From positions 1 through 64,000 of the forward strand of contig NZ_JABWCV010000016.1 in NCBI RefSeq assembly GCF_013371085.1: a stretch of 64,000 nt of DNA, given 5' to 3'. The stretch comes from Vreelandella maris (GTDB taxonomy: Bacteria > Pseudomonadota > Gammaproteobacteria > Pseudomonadales > Halomonadaceae). The position numbers were made by a program, and so were the translations under genes. Shown here piece by piece: positions 1-8,585 of the stretch. Position 1 is the stretch's first letter; each line of letters opens with the position of its first letter. The notes below the pieces were generated by a model. It was given only the letters and a program-made list of their open reading frames with translations, had not been told where the DNA came from and made no database searches.

Positions 1-101
1 TGAAGCCGTATCGCGCCATAGCGACGCGTTACGACAAGCTCAAGCGAAACTACGAAAGCATGGTGGCCTTAGCTTGTGGTTGTTTATGGCTGCCCATGTG
101 A
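1..101 (+). CDS. IS5-family transposase, C-terminal fragment (partial at window edge)
   Basis: Reading from base 3, the frame gives KPYRAIATRYDKLKRNYESM and then about twelve more residues before TGA at 99-101. The pattern R-x-I-A-T-R-Y-D-K-L-x-R-N-Y is the typical C-terminal tail of IS5-family DDE transposases, just after the catalytic glutamate helix. The catalytic residues are upstream of the window, so it cannot be judged whether the full transposase is intact. The stop lies 15 bases before the proposed element end, which is normal for these compact elements. Confidence 0.75.
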   Translation, partial: KPYRAIATRYDKLKRNYESMVALACGCLWLPM

Positions 102-116
102 AACGTCAACAGACCC
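1..116 (+). mobile_element. IS5-family insertion sequence, right end only
   Basis: The first bases encode the C-terminus of an IS5-type transposase, so the window opens inside an insertion sequence. After the transposase stop at 99-101 the sequence reads aaacgtcaacagaccc (101-116), whose complement GGGTCTGTTGACG resembles the terminal inverted repeat of IS5-family elements as I remember them. The base pair TA at 117-118 could be the target duplication. The other end lies outside the window, so the boundary at 116 is an inference. Confidence 0.6.
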
Positions 117-237
117 TAGTATCTGGGCAGTCAGATCATGGTTATTTACATTCGTTCAATATAGCGGTTGCTCGATAATACCTGTGGACTACCTCCACCG
201 AGCTTAAACAGAGTTAAATTGATAGAGAGAGAGCACC

Positions 238-2187
238 ATGTTGGCTTCACCATTTCGCCATACCGCTCGCGCACTATGTACAACCCTGCTGGTGGGGCTA
301 CCCGCGTTTTCGTGGGCCGCCTCAGACAGTGAGTTACGCGATGCACTCGCTGCCGCAAGAGAGCAACAGTGGGAGCAAGTTGATACCCGCTCAATAGAAA
401 GTCATCCCTTAAAGGGCTATGTGGAATATCACCGGCTGAGGGGGCAGCTGCCCCATCTATCGCCTGACAGAGTGCAAGGTTTTATCAACCAGTACGCTGA
501 TTCACCACTAGCGGTCTGGATGCGCGGCCAAGCGATTGCAAAGTATGGCCATGCGGGACGTTACAATGACTTACTAGCGGTCGCTGACGGCGAGCCAGCA
601 GGTAAAGCGCGGCAATGTTATTACTACACGGCACTACTGGCTACTCAACCCCAGCAGGCCAGCGAAGCAGGCCTTAATTTGTGGCGCACGGGCAGTTCAC
701 AGCCTGATGCGTGCGATCCGTTGTTTAACCGCCTGCGCGCTAACGGCACTATTGATGCCACGGCCATCTGGGAACGCAAAATGTTGGCTTGGCAAGCCGG
801 AGAAACGCGCCTTTCAAATTATCTGGGCGGGCTATTAAGTGGCCAGTGGCAAACCGCGCTGGACACCATCGACAGTGTCACCAACAGCAGTCACGCAATC
901 ACTCAGGCACCTTCGTGCCTAGGTCCGGAGTGTGCGGCTACCGCTAGCTTTTATCAGGCGGCCATGCAGCGATTTACGCGAGAAGATACGCCCGCAGCAT
1001 TTGCTGCTTGGCAAACGCTCTCACCACGCCTAAACCTGCTACCCAGCGACCGTGCAGCCATTGAGGAAGAGCTGGCTTTTTACGCTTTGGTCCGCGATGT
1101 GCCGGGTACACTTAGCTGGGTCGACAGCGTGCTACCAACCCTTGAGAGCGAGCGTGTCTTAGAGCTGCGTGTCCGCCATGCATTGGCTAACCGTGACTGG
1201 AACGGCGTGCTTCACTGGGTTGCCGAAATGCCGGTAGACCAACAGGAAAATAGTCGCTGGCAGTACTGGCTGGGCCGTGCCAACGCGCAACTTGGCAACC
1301 ATACAGCCGCTGAGGAACGTTACCAGCAGGCGGCGACAGATCGCAGTTTTTACGGCTTTGCCGCCGCCGAAAAACTCGGTCAGCCCTACCAGTTGAATAT
1401 GGAACGTAATCATTTTGACGAAGCGTCGCGGCAGCGTATAGCGCAACTGCCTGCCGTGCAGCGTACCGAGGCATTGCTTCGTATTGGTGAAGATGGGCTT
1501 GCCAATAGCGAGTGGCTGCATGCGGTACAAACTGGCTCTCCACAGCAGGCACGCGCATTAGCCGATTATGCTGCCCAGCAGCAGTGGCATGCTCGCTTGG
1601 TGCAAACCACCATTGCAGCCGAGATGTGGGACGCCTTGGATTGGCGTTTTCCCCAGGCCTACCACGATAGCTTTCAGCACTGGGGCCGGCTCACCGGCGT
1701 TGATCCCTACCTACTGATGGCCATTACCCGCCGCGAAAGTGCTTATAATCCAAACGCCCTTTCGCCTGCAGGCGCGCGAGGCTTAATGCAACTAATGCCA
1801 GGCACTGCTAGCCAAGTCAGCCGCGAGCTGGGCATTAACGATCCAGGCCCCTACGGCGTGCTGGACCCAGAGCTAAATATCCGTTTGGGAAGCACCTACT
1901 TGCGTGACAAGCTGCAACGCTACCAGGGCAATCGCTTAGCAGCCGCTGCGGCTTATAACGCTGGCCCTGGTCGAGTTGACCAATGGCTAGGTGATGGCGT
2001 GGAGGCGTTTGACCTATTTGTGGAAAGCATCCCCTTCCGCGAAACCCGCGACTACGTACAGGCCGTCCTGAGCTATCGTGTGATTTTTGAAAGCCTTGCT
2101 AACGGTGGCAACAGCGAAGGCGTTTCGCTGCTGAGCGATAACGAACAGCAGGTACGCTACGACCGGGCGTTGCTCGCCCGTCGTTAG
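238..2187 (+). CDS. slt: Soluble lytic murein transglycosylase (Slt70-like)
   Basis: A 649-residue periplasmic muramidase that cleaves the MurNAc-GlcNAc bond of peptidoglycan with formation of 1,6-anhydro-MurNAc. Residues 1 to about 27 form a signal peptide ending FSWAAS. The middle is an alpha-helical superhelix of TPR-like repeats, as in Slt70. The C-terminal SLT domain carries the catalytic glutamate at residue 500 in RRESAYNPNALSPAGARG, followed by GLMQLMPGTA and AAYNAGPGRV, all family hallmarks. Length matches Slt70. A purine-rich stretch (gagagagagcacc) precedes the ATG. The IS5-type end lies about 120 bp upstream, so the native promoter may have been altered or replaced by the insertion. 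The gene stands alone and converges with the exporter gene downstream. Confidence 0.93.
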   Translation: MLASPFRHTARALCTTLLVGLPAFSWAASDSELRDALAAAREQQWEQVDTRSIESHPLKGYVEYHRLRGQLPHLSPDRVQGFINQYADSPLAVWMRGQAIAKYGHAGRYNDLLAVADGEPAGKARQCYYYTALLATQPQQASEAGLNLWRTGSSQPDACDPLFNRLRANGTIDATAIWERKMLAWQAGETRLSNYLGGLLSGQWQTALDTIDSVTNSSHAITQAPSCLGPECAATASFYQAAMQRFTREDTPAAFAAWQTLSPRLNLLPSDRAAIEEELAFYALVRDVPGTLSWVDSVLPTLESERVLELRVRHALANRDWNGVLHWVAEMPVDQQENSRWQYWLGRANAQLGNHTAAEERYQQAATDRSFYGFAAAEKLGQPYQLNMERNHFDEASRQRIAQLPAVQRTEALLRIGEDGLANSEWLHAVQTGSPQQARALADYAAQQQWHARLVQTTIAAEMWDALDWRFPQAYHDSFQHWGRLTGVDPYLLMAITRRESAYNPNALSPAGARGLMQLMPGTASQVSRELGINDPGPYGVLDPELNIRLGSTYLRDKLQRYQGNRLAAAAAYNAGPGRVDQWLGDGVEAFDLFVESIPFRETRDYVQAVLSYRVIFESLANGGNSEGVSLLSDNEQQVRYDRALLARR

Positions 2188-2208
2188 GCTAGCTACCCAC
2201 TAGCCTTG

Positions 2209-2230
2209 GCGCCCGGTCTAAACCGGGCGC
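2209..2230. other. Stem-loop between convergent genes
   Basis: GCGCCCGGT and ACCGGGCGC form a 9-bp stem with a four-base loop. It overlaps the last codons of the LysE-type gene and follows the slt stop. A second, weaker stem (GGCTAG/CTAGCC, 2187-2205) sits beside it. Neither has a clear T tract on either strand, so intrinsic termination is only a possibility. Confidence 0.4.
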
Positions 2231-2874
2231 TGAGTGAGTGCAAGCCGGATACCAAAGATAACCAACACGGTTCCCGTAGCGGCGTTCAAGGTTTGCGCAA
2301 AACGCGCGTTGGCGAGCCACTTACCGGCACTCCCCACCATCATTACCACGCTGATCTGCCAAATATTGGCGATAATGAAATGCACGCCAGCCAGCCAAAG
2401 GGATTTCAGCAAAGCAGGATCGCCGGGGGCGATAAACTGAGGCAAAAACGCCATGTAGAAGACCACCGTTTTGGGGTTCAACACATTGGACAAAAAGCCC
2501 TCTTTGACTGGCTGCCAGCGAGAAACAGCAGGCGTATCTTTTAGTACGCCATTAACGGGCAGCGGCTGCCCTCGCCTCGCTGCCAATAAACTGGTGATCC
2601 CCAGCCAAATCAAGTATCCCGCCCCTACCAGCTTCAACATATGAAATGCCCAGGCCGATTGCAGCAGAATAAGCGAGATGCCTAACGCAGAGATAGTGGC
2701 ATGGATAAACAGCCCACAGCAGATAGCTACACTGGTAGTCACACCATCGCGAATGCCTCCACGAGCCGTGTTACGGATGACTAGCAGCGTGTCGACGCCA
2801 GGGCTAATCGTAAGCAGCGTGATAGCCACCAGGAAGGAAATAAACTGCGCATCAACAAAATCCAACTGCATCAT
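2218..2874 (-). CDS. LysE/RhtB-family amino acid exporter
   Basis: A 218-residue inner-membrane protein of the LysE/RhtB superfamily, which exports amino acids such as lysine, threonine or homoserine lactones. The N-terminus holds the family signature TISPGVDTLLVIRNTARGG, where the PGPD-like turn appears as PGVD. Several hydrophobic segments alternate with short loops, consistent with the usual five to six spans, and length is typical (about 205-220). Substrate cannot be told from sequence. It is monocistronic, converging with slt and diverging from the cold shock gene. Two ATGs are adjacent at the start, and no strong ribosome site separates them. Confidence 0.85.
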   Translation of the reverse strand: MMQLDFVDAQFISFLVAITLLTISPGVDTLLVIRNTARGGIRDGVTTSVAICCGLFIHATISALGISLILLQSAWAFHMLKLVGAGYLIWLGITSLLAARRGQPLPVNGVLKDTPAVSRWQPVKEGFLSNVLNPKTVVFYMAFLPQFIAPGDPALLKSLWLAGVHFIIANIWQISVVMMVGSAGKWLANARFAQTLNAATGTVLVIFGIRLALTQRPV

Positions 2875-3009
2875 TTGTGCTTGCTCGCAAAGAAATAAAA
2901 AATCTTAGGTATGTGGCTGGACGACAGCCGCGTTTGCATCTAGAGTAATTGTAGCGGGTGGACAATTGAGTTGCCCGTTTGAATATTAAGCATGTTAAGG
3001 AAATAGAAA

Positions 3010-3213
3010 ATGGCAACTGGCACAGTTAAGTGGTTCAACGATACTAAAGGCTTCGGCTTCATCTCTCCTGATGACGGCGGAGACGATCTGTTCGCCCACT
3101 TCTCCGAAATTCAAGCTGAAGGCTTCAAGACCCTGCAAGACGGTCAAAAAGTCAGCTTTGAAGTGACTCAGGGTAAAAAAGGCCTTCAGGCTTCCAACAT
3201 CCGCCCAGCTTAA
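3010..3213 (+). CDS. Cold shock protein, CspA family
   Basis: A 67-residue single-domain OB-fold protein that binds single-stranded RNA and DNA and melts RNA secondary structure. Both nucleic-acid-binding motifs are visible: KGFGFISPD (RNP1) and DLFAHFSEI (RNP2-like; the usual VFVHFS appears as LFAHFS). It opens with [17 protein letters not shown], as in CspA, CspD and CspE. AAGGAAA lies 9 bases before the ATG. The leader of roughly 100 bases upstream is AT-richer than its surroundings, as is common for csp genes. A strong terminator follows directly. Which paralogue it is cannot be assigned. Confidence 0.95.
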   Translation: MATGTVKWFNDTKGFGFISPDDGGDDLFAHFSEIQAEGFKTLQDGQKVSFEVTQGKKGLQASNIRPA

Positions 3214-3231
3214 TTGCTACCGGATGGACAA

Positions 3232-3256
3232 AGGCCCGCTAACGCGGGCCTTTTTT
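3232..3256 (+). terminator. Rho-independent terminator of the cold shock gene
   Basis: GGCCCGC (3233-3239) pairs with GCGGGCC (3244-3250) around a TAAC loop and is followed by six T residues (3251-3256). It lies about 20 bases after the stop codon. Confidence 0.9.
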
Positions 3257-3293
3257 ATGGCTGATTTTTAAGGCTCAGCTTAGCCACAACTGT

Positions 3294-4076
3294 TTATTCC
3301 TCACGATTACGGTTAGCTGCTTGGCTATCTGCACTGGTATCAAGCTCATCCATCTCACTAGCGCCTATATCACTATCACTCGCGTCTGACTCGATCGCTG
3401 GGCCAGTCTCGGCCTCTCGACTCTCCAATTCCTGAAACTGCTCTTCAAGACGCTGCTGCGCTTCTTCAAAGCGACGCTCTGTATCCTCGATCAAAGCCTC
3501 AACGTCGGTAGCTTCACGGTTATCTTCCAACGGCGTCCGCTCTGGCAAGCTGCTGTCTTCGTCCCAGCTAGACGAGAAATCTTCATTTTCCATCGGCTCT
3601 AACGTGGGCGCCTGCTGCTCTACCTCTTGAAACTGCTCTTCAAGGCGCTTTTCCGCTTCTTCAAAGCGGCGTTCAGTTTCGGCAATCATCTCATCGACAT
3701 CCGAACGGGTTGCTTCCCCCGGCATTGCGCTTTCCTCATCAAGCACATCGTCAGGGTCGGCGGCAAGTGTATCTTCTTCGGCCTCTACCGTCGCAGCATC
3801 AGCAGAACTATCACCATTTTGGCTGTCCAGAGCTTCCGCTTGCTCAAGTTCTTCAGCGGCTTGCTGTGCCTCAATATCATCCTCTACTTCTTCGGGGCTA
3901 GACATTTCGGCCGCATTTTCAGCCGCTGCTGGGGACTCCTCTTCGCGCACTGTTTCATCATCCGTCACATCAGAATTATCATCTGGTGTTACGGTGGGAT
4001 CTTCCTGGGAGTCACCGCAGGCACTCAGCAGTAGAGCCATTGCGGCAACTACAGGTATCCACACGCGATTTGCCAT
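3294..4076 (-). CDS. Acidic low-complexity lipoprotein with a duplicated helical segment
   Basis: A 260-residue predicted lipoprotein of unknown function. Residues 1-20 form a lipoprotein signal with lipobox LLSAC, giving Cys20 as the lipid-bearing residue. The Asp at +3 (CGDS) gives no clear sorting signal. The rest is extremely rich in Glu, Asp, Ala and Ser. Residues about 126-155 and 190-220 are near copies: DTERRFEEAQQRLEEQFQEL in the second, with MIAETERRFEEAEKRLEEQF in the first. Both predict an amphipathic, coiled-coil-like helix. The remainder is probably disordered. No relative is recognised. The net negative charge fits a halophile envelope protein. It stands alone on the minus strand behind the cold shock gene terminator. 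Confidence 0.7.
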   Translation of the reverse strand: MANRVWIPVVAAMALLLSACGDSQEDPTVTPDDNSDVTDDETVREEESPAAAENAAEMSSPEEVEDDIEAQQAAEELEQAEALDSQNGDSSADAATVEAEEDTLAADPDDVLDEESAMPGEATRSDVDEMIAETERRFEEAEKRLEEQFQEVEQQAPTLEPMENEDFSSSWDEDSSLPERTPLEDNREATDVEALIEDTERRFEEAQQRLEEQFQELESREAETGPAIESDASDSDIGASEMDELDTSADSQAANRNREE

Positions 4077-4119
4077 TAGATACTTCTCCTTTATAACGTT
4101 TAAAACTGAGTCAAATCAG

Positions 4120-5079
4120 TTAAGGCTGGTTGCTGGAAGAGAGCAAGGGGCACTCTTCTGGTAACAACACACGCAACGCTAGAGGTACTACTTCGGCACA
4201 GAAATGGTCATAACAGCGCGCCTCACCATCCAGCGTTAATGGCCAGGGCGGATCACCCGCCTGTGTCGTCAGCGTTAGTTGAGTCGTGGTGAAATAGCGC
4301 ACAAATCGCCCCTCAGAGGGAAAGCTTTGCAGCTCGCTAATCAACTTGCTCAGCTCTGTCACCGAACTAAAGTCCTTGACCAGAAGCACATCCAGACGAC
4401 CATCATCAAGCTTGGCCCGTGGCCCCAGTACCTGCCCTCCGCCTGATTGGCGGCCATTGCCTAGTGCTAGCAACAGTAGCGATGCACTCTCCTCTTTTTC
4501 ATCCCAATGTAGCGTGCCGCGATAGCTGCGGTGTCGCCATGCTTTGAGCGCGCCCATCAATGAATACGCGCCGCCCCCCAATAGTCGCTTTAGGGTTTTC
4601 GGCGTTGATGAGGTAATTTCAGCGCCAAATCCCCCGGTCGTCATATTGATATAGTAGCTGGTTGCGGACTCACCACCCGCACCAGCCGTCACACGCACAA
4701 CGTCAATGGGGTAGGCACTTAGCGCTCTTGCGGCGGCTAAAGCAGGGCCTGGCTCTAATGGCAAACCAACTGAGGTGGCAAAATCATTGGCACTGCCTAA
4801 TGGCACGATACCTAATGCCGGCCGACGATCATGGGGCAAACGCATCAGCCCGTTCATGACTTCGCTAACCGTGCCATCGCCACCGCAGGCAATCACATGC
4901 GTAATACCCATGGTGTCAGATAGCTCAGCAATATCAGCAGCGTCGCCCCCTTCCCAGGTAGCTCGAACAGTAATTTGCATCCCTGCTTGGCGTTGTTCAT
5001 TGACTGCTTCACGCAATGCCGGGTTACCGGCAGATTTACCATTAATAATAAGTAAATAGTGTTGCTGCGAATCTGTCAC
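4120..5079 (-). CDS. Lipid kinase, YegS/diacylglycerol kinase family
   Basis: A 319-residue enzyme of the DAGK catalytic family, which phosphorylates lipids such as diacylglycerol or phosphatidylglycerol using ATP. The nucleotide-binding motif GGDGT is at residues 66-70, followed by SEVMNGL, then PLGSANDFATSVGLP, and near the C-terminus LTLDGEA, all conserved in YegS-type kinases. Length is close to YegS (299). The start is a GTG at 5077-5079, since the frame begins GTG-ACA-GAT. The gene lies 40 bp upstream of the lipoprotein gene on the same strand. The physiological lipid substrate is unknown, so no specific symbol is given. Confidence 0.85.
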   Translation of the reverse strand: MTDSQQHYLLIINGKSAGNPALREAVNEQRQAGMQITVRATWEGGDAADIAELSDTMGITHVIACGGDGTVSEVMNGLMRLPHDRRPALGIVPLGSANDFATSVGLPLEPGPALAAARALSAYPIDVVRVTAGAGGESATSYYINMTTGGFGAEITSSTPKTLKRLLGGGAYSLMGALKAWRHRSYRGTLHWDEKEESASLLLLALGNGRQSGGGQVLGPRAKLDDGRLDVLLVKDFSSVTELSKLISELQSFPSEGRFVRYFTTTQLTLTTQAGDPPWPLTLDGEARCYDHFCAEVVPLALRVLLPEECPLLSSSNQP

Positions 5080-5135
5080 CGTTGTTGTTCCTTTCCTTGG
5101 TTAACTGCTTTTGCCCACTATGCCTCTACCTGTAC

Positions 5136-7766
5136 CTAAGCCAATGCTTTCTCGACCACCTCATACACATTTGGAGACAGCGGCTGTTGCCTAATACGTT
5201 CTAGCTGAGACCGCATTAATACTTGGCGGGTTTCATCAAAACGCTGCCAGCGCGTTAGCGGCGTGATAAGCCGCGCGGCAATTTCTGGATTAAGCCGGTT
5301 GAGTTCAATCACCACATCGGCCAACAGCTGGTAGCCCTGACCATCTAAGCGGTGGAAATTGACTCGGTTCTGGGCAAACGCCCCAATGAGGGCACGCACT
5401 TTGTTGGGATTCTTAAGTGAAAAAGCGGGGTGTTGCATCAGGTACTTCACGCGCTCAAGCACATCTCCCTGCGGGCGTGAGACCTGAATGGTGAACCACT
5501 GATCCATCACTAAGGGGTCATGCGCCCATTTTTCGCCAAATGATTTCAATGCTGGCGAGGCCAAATCATCGCGATCGCTGTGCACCAGTAACGTCAGCGC
5601 TTGACGCACATCGGTCATATTATGGTCAGCGGAAAATTGCGCTTCACATAGCGCTAAACCTTGCTCATCTTCTATCGACATGAGATAGGAGAGCGCGACA
5701 TTTTTCAGACTACGTTGGGCAATTTGCTCAGGCGTCGGGGCGTAAGGCTCCTCCGTCACATTGGCCTCATAGATCGCCACAAACTCTTCGCGTAGGGCTA
5801 ACGCCAGCGATTGGCGCACAAATTCACGTGCCGCGTGTATGGCGTCGACATCCACAATAGGCTGCTGCTCCGCTATATACGCTTCTGAAGGAAGTGTCAG
5901 CATTTCAGCTAATACCGCCTTATCGCTGATTGGGCCGTTCAGAAGTGTTTTAAAGGCATCAACAACACGGCTGTCCATCACCTTCTCGACACTGTTACGG
6001 TGGGCAGCAATTAAGTCATCCAACGCCAACAGCGCCAAGCGCTGGCCAGCATCCCAGCGGTTGAAGCCATCGCTGTCGTGGGTCAACAAAAAGGCCAGAT
6101 CTTCTCGTGAATAGGGGAAGTGCAACTTAACGGGCGCTGAAAATTCACGTAGTAAAGACGGCACCGGCGCTTCAGCGACATCAGTAAAGACAAATGTCTG
6201 CTCATCATCACGTAGGTGAATAACGGCATCTTTGCCTATTTTTTCGCCATTGAGGGTTAACGTTAAGTCTTGACCTGATTTTGTACCGACTAACCCCATA
6301 CGTACGGGAATATGCAGCGGCAGTTTATCGGGCTGGCCTGGTGTCGCGGGCGTGCGCTGACGCAACGTTAAATGATATTCACCATGCACATAGTCATACT
6401 CGCCGTGAGCATCAATATCCGGCGTACCTGCCTGGGAGTACCAACGCATAAACTGGCTTAAATCCTCGCCGGAGGTTTCCGCCATGCAGCCTACAAAGTC
6501 TTCAATCGTCACCGCTTGGCCATCGAATCGCTCAAAGTAAAGGTCTGAGCCGCGACGGAAATTCTCCTCCCCCACTAAATTACGCAGCATGCGTACGACT
6601 TCTGCTCCCTTCTCATAAATCGTCAGGGTGTAGAAGTTGGTAATTTCAATAAAGTGGTCAGGGCGAATCGGATGCGCCGTAGGACCAGCATCTTCGGCAA
6701 ACTGTGCCGTGCGGAAAAAGGAGACATCCTGGATGCGCTTAACCGGTGCTGAATTGGTATCCGCCGAGAAACACTGATCACGGAAGACCGTAAAGCCCTC
6801 TTTCAACGAAAGCTGGAACCAGTCGCGACAAGTGACACGATTGCCTGACCAGTTATGAAAGTATTCGTGGGCGACGATGCCTTCAACATTCTGAAAGGCG
6901 GCATCGGTAGCGGTATGGGGATGCGTCAGCACCGCGGCGGAGTTAAAGATATTAAGGCCTTTATTCTCCATCGCCCCCATATTGAAATCATTGACGGCCA
7001 CGATCATAAATAGATCCAGGTCGTATTCACGGCCATACGCCTGCTCATCCCACACCATGGCGCGTTTCAACGAGGCCATAGCATGTTCGGTCTTATCCAG
7101 GTTCTCTTGCTCCACCCAAACTTGCAGCGTGACCTCGCGACCGCTCATGGTGGTGAAGTGGTCTTCTACGCTATGCAGGTTGCCTGCCACTAGAGCGAAT
7201 AGGTAACAGGGCTTGGGGTGCGGATCTTCCCAGGTGACGAAATGACGACCACCTTCCAGCTCGCCGCGCTCTAACGGGTTACCGTTAGCCAGTAATACTG
7301 GTTCACGCTGCTGATCGCCGATCACCGTGACCTTGAAGGTCGCCATGACATCTGGGCGGTCGGGGTAAAAGGTAATACGTCGAAAACCCTCGGCTTCGCA
7401 CTGAGTACAGTACATGCCGTTGGACTGATAAAGCCCTTCTAACGCCGTGTTCTCTTGCGGTGCGATCTCTACCTCACTCTCCAACACAAACCGCTCTGGA
7501 ACATTGGCAATACTTAGGGTCTCTGCATCTACTTGATACGCGGATTCATTCAGCGGCGTTGCATCGATCGACAGGGAGATGAGCTTTAAATGTTCGCCGT
7601 TTAACACCAGCGGCGCATTCGCGTCAGCTTTCGCATGTCGCTCTATCAACAATCGCGCCTTCACACGGGTCGCGGCGGGGTCAAGATCAAACGTCAGCTC
7701 GGTATGAGTTACCCGGTAAGCGGGTGGCTGGTAGTCGCTTAAATAAACCGGCTGCGGATCAGACAT
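5136..7766 (-). CDS. pepN: Aminopeptidase N (M1 zinc metallopeptidase)
   Basis: An 876-residue cytoplasmic exopeptidase that removes N-terminal residues from peptides in general protein turnover. Exopeptidase motif GAMENKGLNIF is followed by the zinc site VAHEYFHNWSGNRV, which supplies HExxH, and then LKEG, which supplies the third zinc ligand, a glutamate 19 residues after the second histidine. Length matches E. coli PepN (870), and the C-terminal helical domain is present. It reads in the same direction as the lipid kinase gene with about 55 bp between them, and may be independently expressed. No defects seen. Confidence 0.96.
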   Translation of the reverse strand: MSDPQPVYLSDYQPPAYRVTHTELTFDLDPAATRVKARLLIERHAKADANAPLVLNGEHLKLISLSIDATPLNESAYQVDAETLSIANVPERFVLESEVEIAPQENTALEGLYQSNGMYCTQCEAEGFRRITFYPDRPDVMATFKVTVIGDQQREPVLLANGNPLERGELEGGRHFVTWEDPHPKPCYLFALVAGNLHSVEDHFTTMSGREVTLQVWVEQENLDKTEHAMASLKRAMVWDEQAYGREYDLDLFMIVAVNDFNMGAMENKGLNIFNSAAVLTHPHTATDAAFQNVEGIVAHEYFHNWSGNRVTCRDWFQLSLKEGFTVFRDQCFSADTNSAPVKRIQDVSFFRTAQFAEDAGPTAHPIRPDHFIEITNFYTLTIYEKGAEVVRMLRNLVGEENFRRGSDLYFERFDGQAVTIEDFVGCMAETSGEDLSQFMRWYSQAGTPDIDAHGEYDYVHGEYHLTLRQRTPATPGQPDKLPLHIPVRMGLVGTKSGQDLTLTLNGEKIGKDAVIHLRDDEQTFVFTDVAEAPVPSLLREFSAPVKLHFPYSREDLAFLLTHDSDGFNRWDAGQRLALLALDDLIAAHRNSVEKVMDSRVVDAFKTLLNGPISDKAVLAEMLTLPSEAYIAEQQPIVDVDAIHAAREFVRQSLALALREEFVAIYEANVTEEPYAPTPEQIAQRSLKNVALSYLMSIEDEQGLALCEAQFSADHNMTDVRQALTLLVHSDRDDLASPALKSFGEKWAHDPLVMDQWFTIQVSRPQGDVLERVKYLMQHPAFSLKNPNKVRALIGAFAQNRVNFHRLDGQGYQLLADVVIELNRLNPEIAARLITPLTRWQRFDETRQVLMRSQLERIRQQPLSPNVYEVVEKALA

Positions 7767-7844
7767 AATGCGTGACTCCTGTATAAAACGAATATTTATA
7801 TAGTTAATACCGGGTGACGGCGGCGAGTGGCGCTGCCCTGCTAG

Positions 7845-8330
7845 TTAGTCGCGGAAATTATCAAACTGGAGCGGCAAATCTGGTCCCTCTTCGCCCCGCA
7901 GCAACGCCATAACAGCTTGTAAATCGTCGCGCTTTTTACCCGTTACCCGCACCTTCTCACCCTGAATTTGTGCCTGTACTTTGAGCTTGCTGGCTTTGAT
8001 GCGCTTAACCACATCTTTGGCTTCCGCCGCATCAAGCCCTTCCTTTAAAGCAACTTCCTGGCGGGCTTTTACACCGGAGAGCACCGGGTCTTGAACGTCC
8101 ATACAGCGGGCATCAATGCCACGGGCGATAAGACGGGCTCGCAGCACATCAAGCATTTGCTTAAGCTGGAAATCAACTTCCGCCTCTAGCTGCACTTTAT
8201 CGCCTTCCAAAGTGAAGCTGGCGTCGACGCCTTTAAAATCAAAACGCGATTGCACTTCGCGGTTGGCTTGATCAACGGCGTTAGCACCTTCGTGCTTATC
8301 GAACTCTGAGACAATATCAAATGAAGGCAT
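7845..8330 (-). CDS. yajQ: YajQ-family nucleotide-binding protein
   Basis: A 161-residue protein of the UPF0234/YajQ family, small two-domain proteins reported to bind cyclic di-GMP or nucleotides and tRNA. It opens [20 protein letters not shown], which is near invariant in the family, and contains [11 protein letters not shown] and later [15 protein letters not shown], with terminal [10 protein letters not shown]. Length is exactly typical. It is upstream of pepN on the same strand with a 78-bp gap. Its role in this organism is not evident from context. Confidence 0.95.
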   Translation of the reverse strand: MPSFDIVSEFDKHEGANAVDQANREVQSRFDFKGVDASFTLEGDKVQLEAEVDFQLKQMLDVLRARLIARGIDARCMDVQDPVLSGVKARQEVALKEGLDAAEAKDVVKRIKASKLKVQAQIQGEKVRVTGKKRDDLQAVMALLRGEEGPDLPLQFDNFRD

Positions 8331-8585
8331 GATGTAATTCCTGACAAGACATGACCACCTATTCTAGAGCAGCCAGCCCCCTAGGGGCCAATTCTGTTGT
8401 TTATCTCTTGTCCTTTTCGGTTTTGAAGCATGTTTTATTGAACCAAAACCTGATTATCACCCACCTAAATCTATACAAAAGTTATCCATCAAGCTCTTCA
8501 AAAAGATGTTCAACCCCTGTTAGATGACTTAGGCTAGCGCGATAGCCTTCTTGCTATCTTAAAAACGTTACCCCCAGGAGACATC

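Noticed and set aside
1159..1558. Two overlapping 123-residue frames antisense to slt
   Set aside because: They lie wholly inside the clearly coding slt gene, have no ribosome site and show no domain; they are shadows of its codon pattern.
8331..8585. Possible cobalamin riboswitch before cobO
   Set aside because: I looked for the B12 box and the usual core and saw neither; only a weak 7-bp inverted repeat GGTTTTG/CAAAACC (8419-8450).
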